Shown here: piece after piece, positions 8,601-18,002 of the stretch
Numbering within the stretch: the first letter of the stretch is position 1
Layout of the letters: the number at the start of each line of letters is the position of its first letter
Position numbers and translations under genes: made by a program
NCBI RefSeq assembly: GCF_000296695.1
Contig: NZ_BAFK01000023.1
Span: forward strand, 1 to 57,494
Source: Rheinheimera nanhaiensis E407-8
GTDB taxonomy: Bacteria; Pseudomonadota; Gammaproteobacteria; Enterobacterales; Alteromonadaceae
Length of the DNA: 57,494 nt
Reading direction: 5' to 3'
The notes under the pieces: model-generated
The model's database searches: none
The model's input: only the letters and a program-made list of their open reading frames with translations
What the model was told of the DNA's origin: nothing

Positions 8601-9730
8601 GTGATGTTATTGAACTTACGCGGGAGCTTATCGGCCGCCCGTCTGTTACGCCGGAAGATGCCGGCTGTCAGCAGTTAATGGCGCAGCGCCTGGCCGCTGT
8701 CGGCTTTGACATTGAAGTGATGCACTTTGAAGATACGTTAAATATGTGGGCGCGCCGTGGCAGTAACAAGCCGGTTTTTTGCTTTGCCGGCCACACCGAC
8801 GTGGTGCCTACCGGCCCGCTGGAGCACTGGCACACGCCGCCGTTTGAACCCACGGTGATCGGCGATACCCTGTATGGTCGCGGTGCGGCCGATATGAAAG
8901 GCAGCCTGGCAGCGATGATCGTGGCCACTGAGCGCTTTTTACAGCGTTACCCTACGCCAAAATTTGACCTGGCGTATCTTATTACCAGCGATGAAGAAGG
9001 GCCTTTTATTAATGGCACCAAAAGGGTTATTGAAACGCTGGAAGCCCGCAATGAGAAAATCACCTGGTGCATCGTCGGCGAGCCATCCAGCAGTAATAAA
9101 GCCGGTGATGTAGTGAAAAACGGTCGCCGCGGCTCGCTTACCGGCAACTTACTGGTCAAAGGCATTCAGGGCCATGTTGCTTATCCGCAGCTGGCAGAAA
9201 ACCCGGTGCATAAAGCGGCCGCAGCGTTAGCAGAGCTTGCTGCCGAGCACTGGGATCAAGGTAATGCCTACTTTCCGGCCACCAGTTTTCAAATTGCTAA
9301 TATCCATGCCGGCACGGGCGCGTCTAACGTAATCCCGGGTGAATTAAAGGTAATGTTCAATTTTCGCTACAGCACCGAGAGCACTGCAGAGCAATTGCAA
9401 CAACGGGTAACTGCCTTACTGGACCGTCACGGCTTAAATTACAGCCTTAACTGGACGTTAAACGGGTTGCCCTTCCTGACCGATAAAGGCTCGCTGGTCG
9501 AAGCAACGGTAAAAGCGATATATCAGGTGCAAGGCTTCGAGCCACGGCTTGAAACCAGCGGAGGTACCTCTGATGGCCGCTTTATTGCTCCCACCGGTGC
9601 ACAGGTAGTTGAACTTGGCCCTTGTAATGCCACCATTCATAAAGTAAACGAATGCGTGTCAGTAACCGATTTAGAGCAACTGACTAAAATGTACGAAGCG
9701 GTACTGGAGCAACTTGAGCTGAGTTTATGA
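8597..9730 (+). CDS. dapE: Succinyl-diaminopimelate desuccinylase
   Basis: An M20-family dizinc hydrolase that removes succinate from N-succinyl-LL-diaminopimelate in lysine and peptidoglycan synthesis. The 377 residues are of normal length. Metal ligands are in place: H66 and D68 ([11 protein letters not shown]), D99 (GRGAADMKG), E133/E134 (TSDEEG), and a late histidine in NATIHKVNE. The dimerisation domain occupies about 180-295. It is the second gene of a four-gene chain in which every stop overlaps the next start. Confidence 0.97.
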   Translation: MSDVIELTRELIGRPSVTPEDAGCQQLMAQRLAAVGFDIEVMHFEDTLNMWARRGSNKPVFCFAGHTDVVPTGPLEHWHTPPFEPTVIGDTLYGRGAADMKGSLAAMIVATERFLQRYPTPKFDLAYLITSDEEGPFINGTKRVIETLEARNEKITWCIVGEPSSSNKAGDVVKNGRRGSLTGNLLVKGIQGHVAYPQLAENPVHKAAAALAELAAEHWDQGNAYFPATSFQIANIHAGTGASNVIPGELKVMFNFRYSTESTAEQLQQRVTALLDRHGLNYSLNWTLNGLPFLTDKGSLVEATVKAIYQVQGFEPRLETSGGTSDGRFIAPTGAQVVELGPCNATIHKVNECVSVTDLEQLTKMYEAVLEQLELSL

Positions 9731-10410
9731 TCCTATGCGATGAGGCTGTGCTTACCGGCTTAACCGAGCGACACTTAGTGCAAAACGCACAAGGCGTTAA
9801 ACTGCATGCAGAGGTTGCTGCGCCTTTTGCGGCCTTGTGCGCTGCAGCACTGCGTGACGGTATCGCCATTCGCGTAGCATCATCCTTTCGCTCTTTTGAG
9901 CGTCAGGCGCATATCTGGCAGGCTAAATTCAGTGGCCAAAAACCGGTGCTTGACCAAAATGGCCAAGCAGTCGTCATTAAGCAACTAGCTGGGCTGGCCA
10001 AACTTGAGGCAATACTGCTGTACTCTGCCCTGCCTGGCGCCAGCCGCCATCACTGGGGCACCGATCTGGATTTATATGATGCAGCGGCGGTAACTGCAGA
10101 CTACCAACTGCAACTGACACCGGCTGAATATGGCACCAACGGGCCTTTTTACCGCTTAGCCTGCTGGCTTAACCAGCATAGCGCCCGCTATGGCTTCTTC
10201 TTGCCATATCAGCGTTATCAGGGCGGTGTAGCCGCCGAGCCGTGGCACTTAAGTTATCAACCGGTCGCTTGCGAATACCTGGCGCAATTTAGCCCGGCAC
10301 TGCTGAAACACTGCTTAGAGCAACACCCTATAGCTGGCCAGGCGTTGGTGTTAACACACCTTGACGCCCTGTATCAGCGCTACATTAGCAATATTTGCCC
10401 ACCACCATGA
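9727..10410 (+). CDS. M15 family D-Ala-D-Ala carboxypeptidase-like protein
   Basis: A 227-residue peptidase of the VanY/M15B type. The zinc motif SxHxxGxxxD is present as S106-H108-G111-D115, and the second motif EPWHLSY, with catalytic Glu and ligand His, is near residue 175. The family trims D-alanine from peptidoglycan precursors or stems. No signal peptide is visible at the start given, so location is unclear. The 4-base overlap with dapE puts a peptidoglycan-modifying enzyme behind a diaminopimelate enzyme, a sensible pairing. Confidence 0.85.
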   Translation: MILCDEAVLTGLTERHLVQNAQGVKLHAEVAAPFAALCAAALRDGIAIRVASSFRSFERQAHIWQAKFSGQKPVLDQNGQAVVIKQLAGLAKLEAILLYSALPGASRHHWGTDLDLYDAAAVTADYQLQLTPAEYGTNGPFYRLACWLNQHSARYGFFLPYQRYQGGVAAEPWHLSYQPVACEYLAQFSPALLKHCLEQHPIAGQALVLTHLDALYQRYISNICPPP

Positions 10411-10616
10411 ACTGGCCACTGTTTTGGGCGCTGTTGCTGGCTTTTGGTGTTGTGATCAGCAATATCCTGCTGGTAAAGCATCTTGCTAAGATCAAGCTGC
10501 CGCCAGCGAAAGTTAACGCTGGCGCTGATAAAACCAAAAAGGCGCAACAAATAGCGCAGACCGAGACTACTCAGCACCCGGCTCAGCACGATCAAACGCC
10601 GAGTAACCCTGAATAA
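10407..10616 (+). CDS. DUF2897 small membrane protein
   Basis: A 69-residue protein with one N-terminal membrane helix (about 3-24, WPLFWALLLAFGVVISNILL), a KH-AKIKLP juxtamembrane stretch typical of DUF2897, and a polar Gln/Thr-rich tail. Function unknown. The ATG overlaps the TGA of the M15 gene. The last 50 bases overlap the 3' end of yejK on the other strand, so the two transcripts must be complementary at their ends. Confidence 0.8.
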   Translation: MNWPLFWALLLAFGVVISNILLVKHLAKIKLPPAKVNAGADKTKKAQQIAQTETTQHPAQHDQTPSNPE

Positions 10617-11613
10617 AACGTTGCAGCTGATCGCGCAGGTTCGGTGGAGTCCCTTTAATTAGTAAGGTATCGCTATGCGGATCATACTGCACACGATCAC
10701 CCAGCAGTTTTTGTTCGAAGCTCAGTGATAAACCTGCGCCCTGACCGCTAAATTTTATCAGTTTTTTCAGCTCTTTTACTTCAACCGGAAACTGCTCGGC
10801 TACCTGCAACTGCTGCTCCTGGCAATAGCGTAAAAACCCTTGTTGCTCCTGCTCGTCAATCACGGCCGACAATTCGGTTAATACCACGTCTTGCCCTGCC
10901 TTGGCGCGCTCTTCGCAGTAACTGTATACCTGTTTACGCGCATCGTTTTTCTCTGTGCTGTCAAAATCAGCAGCAGCAAAATACTCTTCGACACTGGCCA
11001 GTACCACTTTGCTATTGGCTTTAGCATCGGTGCCTTCCTCACAACCGAGAAAGTCGAGAAAGAAGTCGGCGACTTTACGCCCGGCCCGGCCACGGATAAA
11101 ACTGATGTATTTGCCCTGCTCCGGCGAGCTTTGATACTCGGTTAAATCAATGCGCGCGGCTAACTGCATACGGGCAATATCTAAATGGCGCGACGTTGCC
11201 AGCTCCAATTCCTCGGTTAAAGAGAAATGGTCCTTACTGCCCAACAAACAAAACAGCAGATAGTCGCTGGCTAAATAGCGGTAATGACAAATCAGCAAAT
11301 AACCGCTTTCCGGTAATTGGTGCGCTTGCAGCTGCTGCTCCAGCGCCGCGGTGGCCGTATTGGCCAGCACCATAAAGTCACTGTTTTGTTTTTGCCAGTC
11401 GCCCAGCACCGAGGCCACCTGCGGATCTTTATCAGCACTAAAGGCCGCATAACCTTTGGCGGGTTTACCGTTATAGGCCAGATGCAATTGCTCTACCAAG
11501 TGTGCCACGGCGGCGGTAGGCGTAACCAAGGCTGGCCGGTAATGCGCTTTACTTAACGCTTGTTCATCCAGTTCCAGATAATTAATCGCCAACTGCTGCA
11601 CATCTACAGACAT
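10567..11613 (-). CDS. yejK: Nucleoid-associated protein YejK (NdpA)
   Basis: The 348-residue protein is similar to E. coli YejK throughout, including RIDLTE, GRAGRKVADFFLDFLGC and a near-identical C-terminal DTLLIKGTPPNLRDQLQR. YejK binds double-stranded DNA and interacts with topoisomerase IV in E. coli. The start ATG has AGGAAAAG upstream. It is divergent from yejL-yejM, the same neighbourhood as in Enterobacteria, and convergent with an overlapping DUF2897 gene. Confidence 0.94.
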   Translation of the reverse strand: MSVDVQQLAINYLELDEQALSKAHYRPALVTPTAAVAHLVEQLHLAYNGKPAKGYAAFSADKDPQVASVLGDWQKQNSDFMVLANTATAALEQQLQAHQLPESGYLLICHYRYLASDYLLFCLLGSKDHFSLTEELELATSRHLDIARMQLAARIDLTEYQSSPEQGKYISFIRGRAGRKVADFFLDFLGCEEGTDAKANSKVVLASVEEYFAAADFDSTEKNDARKQVYSYCEERAKAGQDVVLTELSAVIDEQEQQGFLRYCQEQQLQVAEQFPVEVKELKKLIKFSGQGAGLSLSFEQKLLGDRVQYDPHSDTLLIKGTPPNLRDQLQRFIQGYSAFDRAEPGAE

Positions 11614-11683
11614 AACTTTTCCTGTTTAAAATGAATTCTGATACTATTCTACCTGTTTACACCACATAACTTGCGGATAATTC

Positions 11684-11908
11684 ATGCCAATTGTATCAAA
11701 GTATTCTACCGCGCAGATTGAGAAACTGGTTAATCAGTTGCTGGATGTGTTGCACAGCGAAAAAGCCACTACCGAACTTAGCCTGATGTGTCTGGGTAAT
11801 GCGATTAGCCATGTCGTTAATAGCAGTGTACCGCCAGCACAGCGCCAGGCCGTGGTCAGTCATTTTAATCAGGCATTAGTGGATGCCGTTAACATTAAAG
11901 CTGGCTAA
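11684..11908 (+). CDS. yejL: YejL/UPF0352 family protein
   Basis: A 74-residue protein of the DUF1414/UPF0352 family (MPIVSKYSTAQIEKLVNQLLDVL; ELSLMCLGNAISHV). These are small helical proteins of unknown function, conserved between yejK and yejM. The gene ends 6 bases before yejM and is likely in one operon with it. Confidence 0.92.
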   Translation: MPIVSKYSTAQIEKLVNQLLDVLHSEKATTELSLMCLGNAISHVVNSSVPPAQRQAVVSHFNQALVDAVNIKAG

Positions 11909-11914
11909 CACCCT

Positions 11915-13444
11915 ATGGTGCTGGAAAACAACCTGTCGCTGGTTAAAAAAGTTAACCGCCTGCTGAACTGGGGCCACTGGTTCTGCTTTTTTAATATTCT
12001 ACTGGCGCTGGGTATCACTTCGGTGTACTGGTTGTCGGAACCCCTGCCTGCCACTTTGTTAGGTCAGTTATATCTGCCGCTGAATTGGATAGGCCATACT
12101 GCCTTTTTGTGTTTTTTATTTTTTATCTTAACCATTTTTCCGGTCTCGCTGATCTTCCCTTACCAGCGCCACGTGCGTGGCCTGGCCGCCGTGCTGGCCA
12201 GTTGTGCGCTGGTAGTGTTGATTTTTGATGCCTATGTGTACGCCCATCTGGGGTATCACATTGGCAGTGCGTCTTTAGAGCAGGCAATAGATTTACTGCG
12301 CCAGCAAATTGTGACGAACCTGCGCAACTTTGTGCTGATCGTACTGGCCGTAGGCGCCATCCTGCTGGCGTTGCAACTTACTCTGAGCAACTACTGCTGG
12401 AAAAAAGTGGAACGCTTAAAACAAACCGGTATCGGCGGTATTGCCTTAACGGTGTTTATTGGCAGTTTCAGCTTAAGCCACCTGATCCATATCTATGCGG
12501 ATGCTAACTTAAATTATGATGTGACCCGCCAGGATAATGTCTTACCACTGTCATACCCTGCTACAGCAAAAACCCTGTTAGCACGTTATCAATTGGTCGA
12601 TTTAAACCGCCGGGCACAGTTGCAGCTGGATAAACTTAACCTGCCAGCCAGCACAGGCTCAAACAACGAACTCTATTGCGAAGCCACCCGGCAAGGCGCA
12701 GCTACAGTAGTGATTATCAGTGCTGTGCTAAATGAACAGCACCAGCCCGTACTGCGAAGCCTGAAGCTAAAACCACTGGAGCAGCATTTTGCTCCGACAC
12801 AGGCGAGCGAGGCACTGTTAAACCTGGTTTACAGCACCTTTAACACTGAACAACAGCAGGCGCTGGGCAGTTTGCAGCAAGCACCCGGTTGGCTTAACCA
12901 AACAACGGCGCAAGGTGTCAGCATAAGCCGGCAAGATAGCACTGAGCTGCCACAGCTTCCCTGGGTAGCGACAGGTACGCCGGGGCAATTTGCCATCGTG
13001 TTTGATAACAGTCCAGAGCAGCATTTGGCGCTGTATCAGCAGTACACTAATGTGCTTTTGTTATCACTTAATGCCAGCTCTGCGCAATTTCGCCTGGCGC
13101 CGGTACCCGCCTGGAGTAACTGGTCGGCACTGCACCAACTGCAACCACACAGCGTAACGCAGCACTTAGACATAGTGCCGACCCTACTGGCGCAGGCCGG
13201 TTGCAACGACCATGCAAGCTGGCTGGGTGACAACCTGCAAAAGCCACTGAGCTTACCTAAGCTGACCATCAGTGGCGATGAAATTATCAGCTTTAAAAAA
13301 GATAAAATGTTAATACTGCGCACCGATGGCAGCTTCGGGGTATGGTCAGCCGGCACCCTGCTGCCACTTAACGAAAAACTCGACCAGCCAATGCTGATTG
13401 ATGCGTTAAAACGTATCGATACACCGACAGTGGCAACACCCTAG
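11915..13444 (+). CDS. yejM: YejM/PbgA-like DUF3413 inner-membrane protein, divergent soluble domain
   Basis: Residues 1-190 hold the DUF3413 membrane part with five hydrophobic helices. E. coli YejM (586 residues) senses periplasmic LPS and controls LpxC decay through LapB. Here the protein is 509 residues, and the periplasmic domain (about 200-509) is shorter with no clear sulfatase/phosphatase motif such as an N-terminal VVDxLR strand. Remnants such as HLDIVPTLLAQAGCNDHASWLGDNL fit the usual QD-PTLL-LGC-N region. It follows yejL by 6 bases. Family assignment is firm by position and membrane part; conservation of the LPS role is uncertain. Confidence 0.82.
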   Translation: MVLENNLSLVKKVNRLLNWGHWFCFFNILLALGITSVYWLSEPLPATLLGQLYLPLNWIGHTAFLCFLFFILTIFPVSLIFPYQRHVRGLAAVLASCALVVLIFDAYVYAHLGYHIGSASLEQAIDLLRQQIVTNLRNFVLIVLAVGAILLALQLTLSNYCWKKVERLKQTGIGGIALTVFIGSFSLSHLIHIYADANLNYDVTRQDNVLPLSYPATAKTLLARYQLVDLNRRAQLQLDKLNLPASTGSNNELYCEATRQGAATVVIISAVLNEQHQPVLRSLKLKPLEQHFAPTQASEALLNLVYSTFNTEQQQALGSLQQAPGWLNQTTAQGVSISRQDSTELPQLPWVATGTPGQFAIVFDNSPEQHLALYQQYTNVLLLSLNASSAQFRLAPVPAWSNWSALHQLQPHSVTQHLDIVPTLLAQAGCNDHASWLGDNLQKPLSLPKLTISGDEIISFKKDKMLILRTDGSFGVWSAGTLLPLNEKLDQPMLIDALKRIDTPTVATP

Positions 13445-13728
13445 TGCGCGTTGCCGGATGGCCTTTTCGTCGGCCGGCCGGCAAGCTCTAATTCAGCCAG
13501 GTGCAGCATATTGGTTAGCGCTATAGGTGCTACCGGCTGTGAAAAGCGCTCAACATAAGCAATAGCCGCCTCTTTTAGCATTTGCTGACATAGCTGATCG
13601 TACAAACTGAAATTGTCATAAGCCAACGGCTCGTTCAGCGCAGCCAGGTTAAGCTCACGCTGACGACGCATAAACCATTGCAGCAAAAACTCATACTGCT
13701 TTACCTCTAACCACTGGCGCCAATCCAT
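13441..13728 (-). CDS. Small conserved protein of unknown function
   Basis: I do not recognise this 95-residue protein. It is predicted to be helical and cytoplasmic, rich in Leu, Gln and aromatic residues (MDWRQWLEVKQYEFLLQWFM), with a basic C-terminus. An AAGGGTAAGG stretch precedes the ATG. Its stop overlaps the yejM stop by 4 bases tail to tail. Reality as a gene is supported by the ribosome site, the close packing and the absence of another gene in the interval. Confidence 0.6.
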   Translation of the reverse strand: MDWRQWLEVKQYEFLLQWFMRRQRELNLAALNEPLAYDNFSLYDQLCQQMLKEAAIAYVERFSQPVAPIALTNMLHLAELELAGRPTKRPSGNAH

Positions 13729-13860
13729 ACCTTACCCTTCATTATCAGCTTAGGCTTTACGTATCTATCAAAAATTCCGATTAGCGCAAGCGCATTAATT
13801 CACTTTAAACAATAACGAGAACCGCTATCATTTAGCTCATCACAGCTTTAAGGAGTTTTA

Positions 13861-14070
13861 ATGATGACTAAGACCATTACCTTTGCCATTATGCATTTTA
13901 GCATAGCATTTTTGGTTACCTATCTGATCACCGGAAGCTTCGTATTGGGTGGTTTAGTGGCCGTAGTAGAGCCGGCGGTGAATACGGTAGGCTATTTTAT
14001 CCACGAAAAAATCTGGCAGCGTTTGGGCAGCCGCCACACAGCGGCACTACCAGTGAAATACCTTAGTTAA
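13861..14070 (+). CDS. DUF2061 membrane protein
   Basis: A 69-residue protein with two membrane helices (about 6-28 and 32-50) and the DUF2061 signature EPAVNTVGYFIHEKIWQR. Function unknown; in other bacteria the domain also occurs fused to sulfate-assimilation enzymes. AAGGAG lies 5 bases before the ATG. It is convergent with rlmF, overlapping by 8 bases. Confidence 0.85.
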   Translation: MMTKTITFAIMHFSIAFLVTYLITGSFVLGGLVAVVEPAVNTVGYFIHEKIWQRLGSRHTAALPVKYLS

Positions 14071-14992
14071 CGCCGCTATGATGCAGCAGCTGTTGCCCTG
14101 GCGGCAAGAAACTCCAGGCCAGTATGCGGCTGACTTTTTGCCCCTGGCGCATCTCTATAATGCGGTGTTGCGCCGCGCCAACGTTTTTTAATAACGCTTG
14201 TAATGGCGTCAGGTGTTTTTGCTGCGACACCAAACTGCTAAACCAGCCTACCTGCTGTTTAAATTGCAGGCTCTCGTTAATCATCTGGCTGATAAAAGCC
14301 AGCTCACCGCCGTCACACCACAGCTCATGTGGCTGACCGGCAAAATTACGCTGCTGTGCGCTGTGTGTTTTTGCCAAATTAGCCCACTTGCGTGCACTGG
14401 CAGCGCTGGCCTCCGCTGCTGAGGCATAAAACGGCGGGTTACACATGGTAAGGTGAACAAACTGGCCGGCGGCTATCACACCGGCAAAAATCGCTGCAGT
14501 TTGCTGCCTGATAATATGCACCCGGCCACGTAATACCGGGTTACTTGCTACTATGGCTTGTGCCGCTTTTACCGCTACTGCATCAATGTCTGAGCCAATA
14601 ACCTGCCAGCCATAAAAACTGCTGGCAATGATCGGATAAATAAGATTAGCACCAGTGCCAATATCAACCAAGGTAACCTGTTTACCATGCGGAATGACGT
14701 TATCCTTACCGGCCAGCAAGTCGGCCAGGTAATGGACATAATCAGCCCGGCCGGGCACTGGCGGGCATAAGTAACCTGCGGGCAGCTGCCAAAACTTGAC
14801 CTGGTAATAGTGTGCCAATAGCGCCTGATTAAGGGCTACTACTGCTGAATTATCACTAAAATTAATGCTTTGCTCGCCATCGGCTTTAGTTAGCACAAAA
14901 GCTGCCAGTGCGGGCTGCGCTTTAATCAGCGCCGCAAAGTCATATTTGCCCTGATGAAGATTACGTGGGTGTAATAACGCCTGCGCTACCAT
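14063..14992 (-). CDS. rlmF: 23S rRNA (adenine-1618-N6)-methyltransferase RlmF
   Basis: A 309-residue SAM-dependent methyltransferase that modifies A1618 of 23S rRNA. Visible elements: LHPRN-HQGKYDF at the start, CPPVPGRADYVHYLADLL, the SAM loop VDIGTGANLIYP, and the NPPF catalytic motif (TMCNPPFYAS). The ATG at 14992 is chosen because MVAQALLHPRN aligns with the E. coli start; a TTG 17 codons upstream is less likely. It is divergent from the CvfB-like gene. Confidence 0.93.
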   Translation of the reverse strand: MVAQALLHPRNLHQGKYDFAALIKAQPALAAFVLTKADGEQSINFSDNSAVVALNQALLAHYYQVKFWQLPAGYLCPPVPGRADYVHYLADLLAGKDNVIPHGKQVTLVDIGTGANLIYPIIASSFYGWQVIGSDIDAVAVKAAQAIVASNPVLRGRVHIIRQQTAAIFAGVIAAGQFVHLTMCNPPFYASAAEASAASARKWANLAKTHSAQQRNFAGQPHELWCDGGELAFISQMINESLQFKQQVGWFSSLVSQQKHLTPLQALLKNVGAAQHRIIEMRQGQKVSRILAWSFLPPGQQLLHHSGVN

Positions 14993-15126
14993 AAATTGCT
15001 GGCCTGTGTTACCTAAAACGGCGCGCAGTGTAGCATGGTCCAAGGAATAGTCAGCACTAGCGGCAAAAAAACGCTACAATAGCCGCCATGTTCAAAGCCC
15101 TTGGCGGCGTAAATAGTGGATGTCAG

Positions 15127-15960
15127 ATGCTGGCGCTTGGAAAAATAAATCGTTTAACGGTAAAAAAGCAGGTTAAATTTGGCTTTTATCTTGATGGCTT
15201 AAGCTGGGGTGAGATCTTACTGCCCAATAATGTCGCCCCCAAAGATCTGCAAATTGGCCAAACGCTGGAGGTCTTTTTATATCTGGATTCAGAAGATCAG
15301 CTGATTGCCACCACCGAACGGCCGAAAATAAAGGTCGGTGAAGTCGCTATGCTACAAGTGGTCGCCACCACCAAAGTTGGCGCCTTTGTTAACTGGGGCC
15401 TGAAAAAAGATTTGCTGGTTCCCTTTAGCGAGCAGCAACTTCCGCTCAAAGAGGGCCAAAGCTATCTGTTGTACTGTTATGTTGATAACAGTAACCGTAT
15501 TGTCGCCTCCAGCAAACTGGATCGTCATCTGCATAAAACGCCCGCTCCCTATCAGGCGGGCGATAAGGTTGACATTGTCATCAGTGAGCAAACCGACATT
15601 GGCTATAAAGCGGTGGTTAATCATCAGCACTGGGGCGTGCTGTATAAAAACGAAGTGTTTAAACCGCTACGCCGCGGCGACAAACTCAATGCCTATATAG
15701 TGAAAGTGCGCGACGATGGCAAAATTGACTTACGCTTAAACGCCGCCACCTATAAACAAGCGCTGGAGCTTACTACTCAAATTCTGGCCAAGCTGGAGCA
15801 AAATGGTGGCAAGCTGGCCCTGACCGATAAAAGCTCGCCAGAGCAAATTTACGCCAGTTTTGGTGTCAGTAAAAAAGCCTTTAAGCAGGCCATTGGCACC
15901 CTATACAAAGACAAGAAAATCGTCATCGCTGAGCACGGTATTATCTTAGTGCCATCTTAG
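15127..15960 (+). CDS. CvfB-like S1-domain RNA-binding protein
   Basis: A 277-residue protein of the CvfB/YitL family: tandem S1-like beta-barrel domains (about 1-65, 70-135 and 140-215) followed by a winged-helix domain (about 220-277, PEQIYASFGVSKKAFKQAIGTLYK). Family members bind RNA; Staphylococcus CvfB affects virulence gene expression. The target here is unknown. The ATG at 15127 starts just before the first barrel; an ATG 13 codons upstream is possible. Confidence 0.85.
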   Translation: MLALGKINRLTVKKQVKFGFYLDGLSWGEILLPNNVAPKDLQIGQTLEVFLYLDSEDQLIATTERPKIKVGEVAMLQVVATTKVGAFVNWGLKKDLLVPFSEQQLPLKEGQSYLLYCYVDNSNRIVASSKLDRHLHKTPAPYQAGDKVDIVISEQTDIGYKAVVNHQHWGVLYKNEVFKPLRRGDKLNAYIVKVRDDGKIDLRLNAATYKQALELTTQILAKLEQNGGKLALTDKSSPEQIYASFGVSKKAFKQAIGTLYKDKKIVIAEHGIILVPS

Positions 15961-15976
15961 TCGCAGCGCCCTGACA

Positions 15977-16006
15977 GCATAACGCCGGCAAATGCCGGCG
16001 TTATGC
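15977..16006. terminator. Perfect 13-bp hairpin between convergent genes
   Basis: GCATAACGCCGGC (15977-15989), loop AAAT, GCCGGCGTTATGC (15994-16006). It lies between the CvfB-like gene and cfa, which converge. There is no T run, so a bidirectional end or a rho-associated stabiliser is likelier than a classical terminator. Confidence 0.5.
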
Positions 16007-16014
16007 TTGATGGA

Positions 16015-17256
16015 TTAACAATCTCGGTTAGCCGGTTTTGATAACACCAGATGCACCGCACTGGTAGCACGCTCACGAAAGCCGCCTTCGCAATAACACA
16101 GGTAAAACTGCCATAAGCGGACAAAATTATCATCGTAACCCAGCTGATGCACCTTATCGCGGGCATGCATAAAGTTGTCACACCAGTCTTTCAAGGTACG
16201 GGCATAGTCAAAGCCGATATCCTGCAGGTGGCGCACCACTAAGTCGGTTTTACGGCTGACAGCATCCGTCATGCGGCTGATCGACGGCAGACAGCCGCCG
16301 GGGAACACATAGCGCTTAATAAAATCGACTTCGCGCACATACTGACGGTAACGCTGGTCAACGATAGTGATGGCTTGCAGCACCATCAGGCCATCCGGTT
16401 TTAATAAGCTGGCGCATTTAGCAAAGTAGGTATCCAGGTACTCCTCACCAACCGCTTCGATCATTTCTATTGATACCAGTTTATCGTACTGGCCTTGCAG
16501 GTCGCGGTAATCTTCCAGCAACAAGGTGATCTGCCCCTGTAACCCCAGCGCTGCAATGCGTTGTTTGGCATAGTCATACTGCTGCCGTGAAATGGTGGTG
16601 GTGGTGACTTTACAGCCATAATGCTGGGCGGCATAAATGGCCATACTGCCCCAGCCGGTACCAATTTCAATCAGGTGGTCAGTGCTTTTAAGCTGCAGGC
16701 GCTGGCAAATCAGTGCCAGTTTATGCTGCTGGGCGCTGGCCAAATCAGCCGTCTCATCCGGATATACCGCGCTGGAGTACATCATGCTGTTATCTAAGAA
16801 CAGGCGGTACATATCATTACCTAAATCATAATGGGCCGCGATATTCTTACGCGCCTGCGATTTAGAATTTTTATTACGCCAGTTCAGTAGTTTCAACAGC
16901 GGCCGGCCAAGCCGGGTAATGGCCGAGTCAAGCTTATCTAATGTGGCCAGGTTAAGGGCGAAAATACGTACCAAAGCGGTTAAATTGTCACAACGCCACC
17001 AGCCGTAAATATAAGCCTCGCCACCGCCGACAGAGCCTGACATCACCAGCTTTTGATAAAAGGCCGGATCCACTACGGTAATCACCGCTTTTAATGCCGC
17101 CTGTTCATCACCAAAACGCAAGCGCTGATTCCCCTCCACTACGGTGATATCACCGTGTTGCAGCTGGCTGATAAAATCCAGCGCGAATTTGCGGCACAGG
17201 CGCTCAAACCAGCTTAGGTTGTCAAATACTGAGGTTTCAGTAAGACTCATTGTCAT
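16015..17256 (-). CDS. cfa: Cyclopropane-fatty-acyl-phospholipid synthase
   Basis: A 413-residue enzyme that transfers a methylene from SAM to unsaturated acyl chains of membrane lipids, making them resistant to oxidation and acid. The SAM loop LIEIGTGWGSMAIYAA lies near residue 195, with the family elements EMIEAVGEEYLDTYF and FIKRYVFPGG. It is the last gene of the photolyase operon and overlaps DUF1365 by 4 bases (ATGA). In Rhodobacter and others cfa belongs to the singlet-oxygen regulon, which fits its position here. Confidence 0.94.
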   Translation of the reverse strand: MTMSLTETSVFDNLSWFERLCRKFALDFISQLQHGDITVVEGNQRLRFGDEQAALKAVITVVDPAFYQKLVMSGSVGGGEAYIYGWWRCDNLTALVRIFALNLATLDKLDSAITRLGRPLLKLLNWRNKNSKSQARKNIAAHYDLGNDMYRLFLDNSMMYSSAVYPDETADLASAQQHKLALICQRLQLKSTDHLIEIGTGWGSMAIYAAQHYGCKVTTTTISRQQYDYAKQRIAALGLQGQITLLLEDYRDLQGQYDKLVSIEMIEAVGEEYLDTYFAKCASLLKPDGLMVLQAITIVDQRYRQYVREVDFIKRYVFPGGCLPSISRMTDAVSRKTDLVVRHLQDIGFDYARTLKDWCDNFMHARDKVHQLGYDDNFVRLWQFYLCYCEGGFRERATSAVHLVLSKPANRDC

Positions 17257-18002
17257 GCATTGTTATCCTTCGTGTTGGGGTGGGCATGTACCGGCACGCC
17301 TTTTAGCAGTAACCTCAGTGCATGCCAGTATATACGTAGCAATACCTGTACGTTTTGCCAAGGATGGCGGATCAACCAGTGCCGTCGCCACGCCCGGCTT
17401 AATGTCTGACGCTCAAAATTCATCCAGGCACTGAATACCTGCTTGCCTGCTTTGTGGTTAGCGATACTTAAACGCAGCTTTTGTGCAGGCTTGGCGATCT
17501 GCCAGTGGTATTGCATATCGATGGAGTTAAATGGCGATACATGAAACGCTTTGGCATGCTGGTACTGAGTCTGACCACTGACAATAGTTTGCAGATAATA
17601 GTGCCGCTCGTTCCAGGGCGTATTGGACACCTCCGCCAGCAAATAGCAAAAATCACCGGCTGCATCAAAACAGTAATACAGCGTAAGCGGGCTGAAATAC
17701 AGCCCCCAGTTTGCCAGCGGCGTTAACACAAATACCTGAGCGGGCTCAATAGTGCCGCCAAGCTCAGTGACTTTGTCACACACCGCCTGATAAAGACTGT
17801 TTGCACCGGGTAGATAATCCCGCCGGCGATAACTTAAGGCTGCAAATTGCTCATAGCCTATACCTGCGCCAGCCAATGCTGCGGAATTAAGCTGCGCAGT
17901 GTCCAGATAATACAACGCCACCTGATAGCTAAAGCCATGCTGCTTTGGTAACAGCCTTAGATGGCCAACTTCGCCCTGATACGCTGCATGGCCGCTTAGC
18001 AT
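17253..18002 (-). CDS. DUF1365 family protein
   Basis: A 249-residue protein with the DUF1365 pattern: GEVGHLRLLPKQHGFSY at the start, LTPLANWGLYFSPLTLYYCF, EVSNTPWNERHYY and KAFHVSPFNSIDMQYHW. Function is not established. It nearly always accompanies the FAD oxidoreductase and cfa genes, so a role in membrane lipid modification is inferred from context. It overlaps both neighbours (1 base upstream, 4 downstream). Confidence 0.9.
   Translation of the reverse strand: MLSGHAAYQGEVGHLRLLPKQHGFSYQVALYYLDTAQLNSAALAGAGIGYEQFAALSYRRRDYLPGANSLYQAVCDKVTELGGTIEPAQVFVLTPLANWGLYFSPLTLYYCFDAAGDFCYLLAEVSNTPWNERHYYLQTIVSGQTQYQHAKAFHVSPFNSIDMQYHWQIAKPAQKLRLSIANHKAGKQVFSAWMNFERQTLSRAWRRHWLIRHPWQNVQVLLRIYWHALRLLLKGVPVHAHPNTKDNNA

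Noticed and set aside
5559..16006. GCCGGC-containing hairpins as a dispersed REP family
   Set aside because: The two hairpins (5559-5578 and 15977-16006) share only the GCCGGC core; one is a terminator with a T run. The core is common in this genome's composition, so no repeat family is supported.
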